From positions 1 through 10,652 of the forward strand of contig JAILDI010000200.1 of NCBI GenBank assembly GCA_024689525.1: DNA of 10,652 nucleotides. Reading direction: 5' to 3'. Below, piece by piece: positions 5,648 through 10,652 of the stretch. The notes beneath the pieces were generated by a model, which saw only the letters and a list, made by a program, of their open reading frames with translations, made no database searches and had not been told where the DNA came from. The first letter of the stretch is position 1. Each line of letters begins with the position of its first letter. Origin of the DNA: Bacteroidales bacterium (GTDB lineage: Bacteria > Bacteroidota > Bacteroidia > Bacteroidales > UBA932). The translations under genes were made by a program, and so were the position numbers.

Positions 5648-7321
5648 ATGACCAGACACGGAATTATACTCGCGACATCATTTGTGTGCCTAGCCCTTAT
5701 GGCGGCATCCCCCGTGCTCAGGGCCCAGAACTATCAGCCCGTGCCGGTTACGGTATCCACTGAAAAGGTCACCGTGAACGGAAAGGTGTACCTGTCGCAC
5801 GCAGTGCAGGACAGGCAGACCCTGTATTCCATCGCCAAGGCATACGGCGTGAGCGTGGATGATATCTACGAAGCCAACCCCACCCTTCAGAGGACGGGCC
5901 TGCTCAAGGGCAGCACCATCCTTATACCTTATAAAGAAAAGGCCGAGGAGACGACTGGCGCATACGTCCCGGAGAAAGGCACCTACAAGGAGCATCTGGT
6001 CAAATGGTACGAGACCATCGACGACATTGCCGATATGTACGGCCTCACCGTTCAGGCCCTGATGGAGTTCAACCATCTTGAGTCCAAAAAGCTCAGCCGC
6101 CGTCAGGTCCTGTACATCCCTCTTTCCCCGGAAGAGATTGCCTCCGTGGCAGAGGATCTTCCTGAAGAGGACGACAGCCCGGTTGTGGTGGCCGATAATT
6201 CCACGGAGCCCGCAGACACCGTTTCCACTCCGGACAATGTGGAAGTTGCGGAAGAACCCGCCCCTGCCGAAGAGGAAGACGACGTGATTACGGGCAAAGA
6301 CCTCGTGAACATGGCCCTGGTGATGCCATTCAATTCCGAAGGAAGGCCCAGCAGCATGAATATGGACTTCTATGCCGGCGTTCTCCTGGCACTCAGGGAC
6401 CTTCAAGCGGAGGGCATCAGCACGCAGCTGTCGGCCTATGATACCAAATCGACAATGCCCAGCATCAACCAGTTGTCAAAGAACGACCTTATCGTCGGCC
6501 CGGTATCGACCCAGGAGCTCACCACTATGCTCGAGCGCCTGGACGGAAGCACCCCGGTGGTGTCTCCCCTGGACCAGAAGGCCATTGCCCTGCGGGATTC
6601 CTTCCCCAACTTCATCCAGGCCCCTTCATATGTGGAAAACCAGTACCTGGAACTTGTGCAGTGGCTGTCCGAGGAACGCAAGGACAATGAAAACGTCATA
6701 GTCCTCAGCGAAAAGGGAGGCAATGAGATAAGCACCGCGGTAAGGGCCGGGCTCACCGAAAAGGGGATTAACTTCGAGACTTTGTTCTACAGCGTGTCCG
6801 AAGGCTCCAGGATTCCCTCCCGCCTGGCTTCACTAATGCAGAAAAACCGCAACAACCACGTAATCGTGGCTTCTGAGAACGAAGCTTTCGTGGCCGATGC
6901 AATGCGCAACCTGAGCATCATGGACAGCAGGGGCTACAAGGTAACCTCTTATGGCACTTCCAAGCTCAGGCTTCTGGATACCGTGGACAATAACTTCTAT
7001 CACCAGACTTCGCTCCACCTCACCACCGCCTATTATGTGGATTACGACTCCCCTCAAGTGAACAAATTCATCCTGGCATACCGCGCCCTGTACAAGACGG
7101 AGCCCAGCCAGTTCGCATTCCAGGGTTACGACACGGCGCATTATTTCGTGTCGATGGTGGCGAAGTACGGCGACAAATGGACCAGATTCCTGGACCAGGA
7201 AAGGGTGTGCATGCTCCACCTGGACTTCCTGTTCAACAGAAACGAAAACGGCTCCCTTGCGAACGGAGCCATCAGAAGGGTTGTGTACCAGCCCGATATG
7301 AAAGTTGTCCTGGTGAAATAA
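5648..7321 (+). CDS. Secreted protein with two LysM domains and a type-1 periplasmic-binding-like domain
   Basis: A 557-aa exported protein. Residues 1-26 form a signal peptide (hydrophobic 6-20, cleavage probably after A26 in VLRAQ); there is no lipobox. LysM 1 spans about 51-95 ('HAVQDRQTLYSIAKAYGVSV') and LysM 2 about 116-159 ('HLVKWYETIDDIADMYGLTV'); LysM domains bind the glycan of peptidoglycan. An acidic, Pro/Glu-rich linker (about 160-217) leads to a domain of about 335 residues with 'VNMALVMPFNSEG', 'DFYAGVLLALRDLQAEG', 'DLIVGPVSTQELTTM', 'VVSPLDQ' and 'FQGYDTAHYFVSM', the pattern of type-1 periplasmic-binding folds (ABC-transporter amino-acid binding proteins, and LpoA/LppC). No permease or ATPase gene is nearby, so a sensor or cell-wall-synthesis role fits better than transport. 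The start ATG at 5648 lies 11 nt after the glycosyltransferase; an upstream in-frame start at 5588 lies inside that gene and would bury the signal peptide. Confidence 0.85.
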   Translation: MTRHGIILATSFVCLALMAASPVLRAQNYQPVPVTVSTEKVTVNGKVYLSHAVQDRQTLYSIAKAYGVSVDDIYEANPTLQRTGLLKGSTILIPYKEKAEETTGAYVPEKGTYKEHLVKWYETIDDIADMYGLTVQALMEFNHLESKKLSRRQVLYIPLSPEEIASVAEDLPEEDDSPVVVADNSTEPADTVSTPDNVEVAEEPAPAEEEDDVITGKDLVNMALVMPFNSEGRPSSMNMDFYAGVLLALRDLQAEGISTQLSAYDTKSTMPSINQLSKNDLIVGPVSTQELTTMLERLDGSTPVVSPLDQKAIALRDSFPNFIQAPSYVENQYLELVQWLSEERKDNENVIVLSEKGGNEISTAVRAGLTEKGINFETLFYSVSEGSRIPSRLASLMQKNRNNHVIVASENEAFVADAMRNLSIMDSRGYKVTSYGTSKLRLLDTVDNNFYHQTSLHLTTAYYVDYDSPQVNKFILAYRALYKTEPSQFAFQGYDTAHYFVSMVAKYGDKWTRFLDQERVCMLHLDFLFNRNENGSLANGAIRRVVYQPDMKVVLVK

Positions 7322-7322
7322 T

Positions 7323-8972
7323 TCAGCCCTCAGCTATAAGCACCCTGGCATTCTCTATGGCGGCTTCCGTGATACGGGAGCCGCTTAGCATTCTGGATAT
7401 CTCCATAACCCTTTCCTCGCCGCTGATGCGTGCGATTCCAGTGCGGCTGCCTTCCCTGCTCACAAGATAATGGGCGTCGCCCTTTGCAGCCACCTGCGGC
7501 AGATGCGTGATGGCAAAGACCTGCATATCCTTGCCCATCGAGCATATCATCGACCCCATCTTGTCGGCCGCGCTGCCGGATACGCCGGTGTCGATTTCGT
7601 CGAAGACCATCGTGGGCATGCTGGTGTATTTGGCCATCATGGCCTTGAGGCTGAGCATAATGCGGGAGAGTTCGCCGCCGGATGCGCCCTTGGCTACATC
7701 CACGGGCTCGTTGGAGCCTGCGGAGAAGAGGAATTCAACCGCGTCGGTTCCCTGGGCCGATGCAGGTGAGGCCGATATGCGGGTTATGAACTGGCAGTTC
7801 TCGAGCTCCAGAAAGCGCAGGGATTCAAGCACGGAGTCGGAGAAGGGCTTGCAAGCCTTTTCCCGGGCGGTATGAAGTGCGGTGGCGGCGCGGCGGTAGA
7901 CATCGGCCCCGGCTGATTCCGCCTTCCGGAGGGATTCCATATCCTCCGCCAGGGTGTTGCCGTCCTCAAGGGTGAGTGCAAGGCGGTCCCGCTCCGCAAT
8001 GAGTTCCAGTTCGGTGCTCACGCCGTAGCGTTTCATAAGGTCGTAGATGAGCGACATCCTGTCTTCCACCTTCTGGAGGGCGTCGGGAGAGAGTTCTATT
8101 TTGTCCGATGCGGCCTCAACCTCGGCCGATATGTCCTCGATTTCCAGGCGGCTGGATTCCAGCCTTTCCGCCAACTGCTGCAGCTCCGGCAGGAAGCGGG
8201 AGCCTTTCTCCAGCCTGCGGACGGCCTCCTTGAGGATGGCCGGCAGTGGCGTTCCGTCTTCCGTTGCCATCATTGAGCTGGCGCCTTCCAGCACTTCCTT
8301 TATTTCTTCCGCGTGCGCGAGCTGCTGTTGCTGCTGCTCCAGGGAGGCCAGCTCGCCTTCGACGAGGCGGGCGCTCTCCAGGCGGTCATAGCGGGCCTGA
8401 GTGTATTCCCTGTCGGATTCAAGGCTGCGGAGGCGGGATTCGGCATCGGCCAGTTCCTTCCTGGCCTTCTGCCACTGCGACCACGCTTCAGCGCAAGATT
8501 CCAGAAGGGCTTTGTCGCCCGCGAAATGGTCCAGGAGGCGCATGCGGAACGACGGGTCCTGAAGCAGGAGGGTCTGGTGCTGGGCGTGCACATCGACAAG
8601 ATGTGACGATACTTCCTGAAGTCGGCTCAGGGAAACGGGCTCGTCGTTCAGGAAACTGCGGGAACGGCCGCTGGCGTGCACCACGCGGCGGATCAGCAGG
8701 TGGCCGTCCTGCCAGGGAAGGTCATCGGCCTGGAGTTTCTCTCTGAGGATGGAGTCCTCCCCCGCCTCGAATTCAGCCTCAACCACGCAGGAATCCCCGT
8801 CCGGGCCGATCATGGATGCATCGGCCTTCGATCCCAGGCACAGCGACAGGGCACCCATCAGGATGGACTTTCCCGCGCCGGTGGCACCGGTAATAATCAC
8901 CAGACCCTCCGGAAAACTGGTTTCCAGAGAGTCTATGAGGACGTAATTCCTTACTTGGAGGCGGCGCAGCAT
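7323..8972 (-). CDS. recN: DNA repair protein RecN
   Basis: SMC-like ATPase that acts early in recombinational repair of double-strand breaks. At 549 aa it has full length. The N-terminal ATPase half has Walker A 'GATGAGKS' at 29-36 and 'VDVHAQHQTLLL' near 127-138. A long Glu/Gln/Arg-rich coiled coil covers roughly 155-375. The C-terminal half has the ABC signature 'SGGELSR' (431-437), Walker B 'TMVFDEID' (454-461) and the switch histidine His490 in 'FAITHLPQVAAKGDAHYLV'. From memory the RecN Walker A is commonly GETGAGKS; here Glu is replaced by Ala30, outside the essential GKS. The ATG directly follows the rpoZ stop codon (TAGATG), indicating coupling. It converges on the LysM gene with one base between the stop codons. 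No LexA-type box is visible, and expression probably depends on the trxB-bamD-rpoZ transcript. Confidence 0.96.
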   Translation of the reverse strand: MLRRLQVRNYVLIDSLETSFPEGLVIITGATGAGKSILMGALSLCLGSKADASMIGPDGDSCVVEAEFEAGEDSILREKLQADDLPWQDGHLLIRRVVHASGRSRSFLNDEPVSLSRLQEVSSHLVDVHAQHQTLLLQDPSFRMRLLDHFAGDKALLESCAEAWSQWQKARKELADAESRLRSLESDREYTQARYDRLESARLVEGELASLEQQQQQLAHAEEIKEVLEGASSMMATEDGTPLPAILKEAVRRLEKGSRFLPELQQLAERLESSRLEIEDISAEVEAASDKIELSPDALQKVEDRMSLIYDLMKRYGVSTELELIAERDRLALTLEDGNTLAEDMESLRKAESAGADVYRRAATALHTAREKACKPFSDSVLESLRFLELENCQFITRISASPASAQGTDAVEFLFSAGSNEPVDVAKGASGGELSRIMLSLKAMMAKYTSMPTMVFDEIDTGVSGSAADKMGSMICSMGKDMQVFAITHLPQVAAKGDAHYLVSREGSRTGIARISGEERVMEISRMLSGSRITEAAIENARVLIAEG

Positions 8973-9293
8973 CTAGGCTTCGCTATTGGCCTGCTTGTAC
9001 ACGAGGTCGCCGTTCTCGAATTCGGAGATGGCCACCAGGCCCGGCTTGGGCTGGCGCTCGTAGTACTTGGAGATTTCGATCTGCTCCTTGTTCTCGAAAA
9101 CTTCCTCCATGGTGTCACGGTCGTTGCGGAAGTCTTCAAGTTTCTTGGTGAGTTCGCGCTTTTCTGCGGCTGCGATCTGGTTGGCCCTCTTGGAGAGGAT
9201 CACAACTGATTCGTAGATGTTGCCGGTGGGCGCTGCGAGGTTCTTGATGTCCCTGGTAATGGTGTTTGTGGGGACTTTTTTCTTATTATCCAT
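8973..9293 (-). CDS. rpoZ: DNA-directed RNA polymerase subunit omega (Bacteroidota type)
   Basis: Small (106 aa) subunit that helps RNA polymerase assembly by holding the beta' subunit. 'GNIYESVVILSKRANQIAAAEKRELTKKLEDF' (about 24-55) matches the conserved omega/Rpb6 core, in which the Lys-Arg-Ala-x-Gln run is the hallmark. The C-terminal part, 'MEEVFENKEQIEISKYYERQPKPGLVAISEFENG', is the extension I recall from Bacteroidota omega proteins. The start ATG at 9293 follows a 70-nt gap after bamD; no terminator or clean -7 box is visible in that gap. The stop codon abuts the recN start. Divergent from E. coli omega, so a generic annotation would be 'Rpb6/omega-like'. Confidence 0.85.
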   Translation of the reverse strand: MDNKKKVPTNTITRDIKNLAAPTGNIYESVVILSKRANQIAAAEKRELTKKLEDFRNDRDTMEEVFENKEQIEISKYYERQPKPGLVAISEFENGDLVYKQANSEA

Positions 9294-9363
9294 ATTGTTC
9301 AGTTTTTTCTTACCGATATTTATTACGCCGCCCGCTTGCAGCTTGTTTCAAAAATTTTCGATA

Positions 9364-10191
9364 CTACTCCTCGGCTTCGGTTCCACCGTAACGGCCGATG
9401 GCTCGCTGGACACGCTTATTGATGGCGTCCAGCTCGCTGCGGTAGTGGGATTCCGGATATTCGCCGACGAAATTAAGATAGTCGTCCAGGAATACCAGGT
9501 AGCGTTCTTTCTGCTTGGACTCCACGCTCAGGCGGGCGTAGTGGTATGACGACATTGCCGTGTAGTAGAGGATATCCTCACGGTACAGGTTTTCTGCGTT
9601 GTCCTTGAGCACATTGCGGAACGCCACGCGGGACGCCTTGTAGTCTTCCATCTTGTAGTAGAGGCGTGCGCTTTCGTAGGCTTTGTGGTCCAGGCGCTCG
9701 TTAAGGTCGGCTTTCATAAGGCGGCAGGCTTCCAGGTGCGGTGAGTCTTCCTGATACTGCCTCATATATTCATCGATTGCCTGCAGGCAGGCCTTGGTGG
9801 GTGTCTGGTCCAGCTCATAGCGGTATGTGGCCCTGTACATACAGTCCAGGCTCAGGAAACGGGCGTCTTCCGCGAACGGGCTCATGGGGAATTTCTCAAG
9901 GAAGCGGGTGAAGTTGCTCTGTGCCGTGTAGTAGTCCTTGTAGCGGTAGTTGCTGAGGCCCCAGTAGTACTGGACCGTATCGTCCCTTTCCGTTCCGTTG
10001 GTGAGGATGGCAAGGGATTCGAACAGCTGGGCCGCCTTCTGATAGCGCTTGTTGCCGAAGTATTCCATTGCGGCCTTGTACTTGGCCTCTGTGTCGTTGC
10101 TGGCCAGGAGGGCTTCATACTGCGATTCGCAGGCAACGGCCGTCAGGAGCAGTGCCGCGAGCGCGATTGTTATATGTCTCATCTTTTTCAT
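9364..10191 (-). CDS. bamD: Outer membrane protein assembly factor BamD (TPR lipoprotein)
   Basis: Essential lipoprotein partner of BamA in the BAM complex, anchored to the inner leaflet of the outer membrane. The chosen start (275 aa) gives MKKMRHITIALAALLLTAVAC, a lipoprotein signal with Cys21 as lipidation site. An upstream in-frame start at 10233 would add 14 residues inside trxB and push the signal inward. TPR-like helix pairs follow: 'KYKAAMEYFGNKRYQKAAQLFESLAIL', 'YYWGLSNYRYKDYYTAQSNFTRFLEKFPMSPFAEDARFL' and 'AYESARLYYKMEDYKASRVAFRNVLKD'. 'RYELDQTPTKACLQAIDEYMRQYQEDSP' and the C-terminal 'YLNFVGEYPESHYRSELDAINKRVQ' are characteristic of BamD. The start codon overlaps the trxB stop as ATGA, so translation is probably coupled. 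Length is normal for Bacteroidota BamD. Confidence 0.93.
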   Translation of the reverse strand: MKKMRHITIALAALLLTAVACESQYEALLASNDTEAKYKAAMEYFGNKRYQKAAQLFESLAILTNGTERDDTVQYYWGLSNYRYKDYYTAQSNFTRFLEKFPMSPFAEDARFLSLDCMYRATYRYELDQTPTKACLQAIDEYMRQYQEDSPHLEACRLMKADLNERLDHKAYESARLYYKMEDYKASRVAFRNVLKDNAENLYREDILYYTAMSSYHYARLSVESKQKERYLVFLDDYLNFVGEYPESHYRSELDAINKRVQRAIGRYGGTEAEE

Positions 10192-10652
10192 TGTTTCATC
10201 AGAAATTGTTCGGCGTCGCGGGCGGCCATGCAACCTGATGCGGCTGCGGTTACTGCCTGGCGATAGCGGGGGTCCTGAACGTCACCGGCGGCAAATACGC
10301 CTTCCACCGATGTGCGTGAACTCTTCCCTTCCGTGATGATATATCCGTTTTCGTCGGTCTCAAGGTCGAAAAGTTCGGAATTGGGATGATGGCCGATGGC
10401 AAGGAAAAGCCCGTCGACGGCTATTTCACTGTGGCTGCCATCCTTGTGCCCCAGTCTGAGGCCTGTTACGGCGGTGCCGTCGCCCAGTACTTCTTCCACC
10501 TGGCTGTGCCAGAGCACCTCGATGTTGGGTGTGGCGAACACCTTGTCCTGCATCACCTTGGATGCGCGGAAAACGTTGCGCCGCACTATCATATACACCT
10601 TTTGGGCAAGTGATGACAAGTACAGGGCGTCCTCGCAGGCGGAGTCTCCGCC
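10188..10652 (-). CDS. trxB: Thioredoxin reductase, C-terminal part (5' end off the window)
   Basis: FAD/NADPH enzyme that reduces thioredoxin in the cytoplasm. Only the last 154 residues are visible; the frame stays open to the right edge, so the TTG at 10619 is an internal Leu codon, not a start. The visible part begins with 'GGDSACEDALYLSSLAQKVYMIVRR', the NADPH-binding glycine motif and following helix. It continues through 'VDGLFLAIGHHPNSELF' to 'TSVEGVFAAGDVQDPRYRQAVTAAASGCMAARDAEQFL', the C-terminal FAD-contacting motif. The redox CxxC pair lies upstream of this motif in the family and is therefore outside the window. The stop codon overlaps the bamD start by 4 nt (ATGA). The family is clear; a ferredoxin/thioredoxin reductase-like paralogue cannot be fully excluded without the CxxC region. 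Confidence 0.92.
   Translation of the reverse strand, partial: GGDSACEDALYLSSLAQKVYMIVRRNVFRASKVMQDKVFATPNIEVLWHSQVEEVLGDGTAVTGLRLGHKDGSHSEIAVDGLFLAIGHHPNSELFDLETDENGYIITEGKSSRTSVEGVFAAGDVQDPRYRQAVTAAASGCMAARDAEQFLMKQ

Noticed and set aside
5690..6406. 238-codon minus-strand frame inside the LysM gene
   Set aside because: Antisense of a secure signal peptide and LysM domains; no start context, promoter or recognisable fold.
9294..9363. Possible terminator or promoter between bamD and rpoZ
   Set aside because: The minus strand shows AATTTTTG, which misses the TA of the -7 consensus, and no GC-rich hairpin followed by a T-run. Continuous transcription from trxB is the simpler reading.
10188..10619. 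Short independent gene starting at the TTG at 10619
   Set aside because: The frame continues upstream to the window edge with the NADPH-binding GGDSA motif, so it is the tail of thioredoxin reductase.
1..10652. Mobile element, CRISPR array, tRNA, riboswitch or phage segment
   Set aside because: No direct or inverted repeat pairs, transposase or integrase motifs, spaced repeats or tRNA-like folds were seen; nearly every base belongs to a conserved gene.

Overview
The window looks like chromosomal core sequence from a Bacteroidota bacterium, most likely order Bacteroidales. The reasons are: three or four TAnnTTTG boxes, the -7 element typical of this phylum; almost no Shine-Dalgarno sequences; a Bacteroidota-type BamD, RNA polymerase omega and OmpH lipoprotein; and the nadK-uppS-bamA block divergent from pdxJ, an order I recall from Bacteroides. 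Coding DNA is GC-rich with many G/C third positions, so an Alistipes-like or other higher-GC Bacteroidales is plausible. The sequence alone does not fix the genus.

Layout. (1) Positions 1-3049, minus strand: nadK, uppS and bamA. nadK and uppS overlap by 8 nt. bamA has its own probable promoter and runs off the left edge. (2) Positions 3050-3128: a 79-nt divergent control region with a -7 box facing each way. (3) Positions 3129-7321, plus strand: pdxJ, then a second promoter with a 16-nt perfect palindrome, then an OmpH/Skp-like lipoprotein, a GT4-type glycosyltransferase and a secreted protein with two LysM domains fused to a type-1 periplasmic-binding-like domain. (4) Positions 7323-10652, minus strand: trxB (5' end off the window), bamD, rpoZ and recN. 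This block meets the plus-strand block tail to tail with a single base between stop codons. No gene-free stretch exceeds 79 nt.

Theme. Much of the window serves the cell envelope: BamA and BamD of the outer-membrane protein assembly machine, an OmpH-like chaperone, undecaprenyl diphosphate synthase (the carrier lipid for peptidoglycan and surface glycans), a glycosyltransferase and a peptidoglycan-binding protein. Cofactor genes (NAD kinase, pyridoxine 5'-phosphate synthase), thioredoxin reductase, RNA polymerase omega and DNA repair (RecN) are interleaved.

I see no mobile element, CRISPR array, tRNA or rRNA. Most of the window is conserved housekeeping. The points worth a second look are the LysM/periplasmic-binding fusion with no transporter beside it, the palindrome next to the ompH start codon, and the glycosyltransferase whose usual E-x7-E motif is replaced by a TQSG motif. 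I found no convincing wholly new system.
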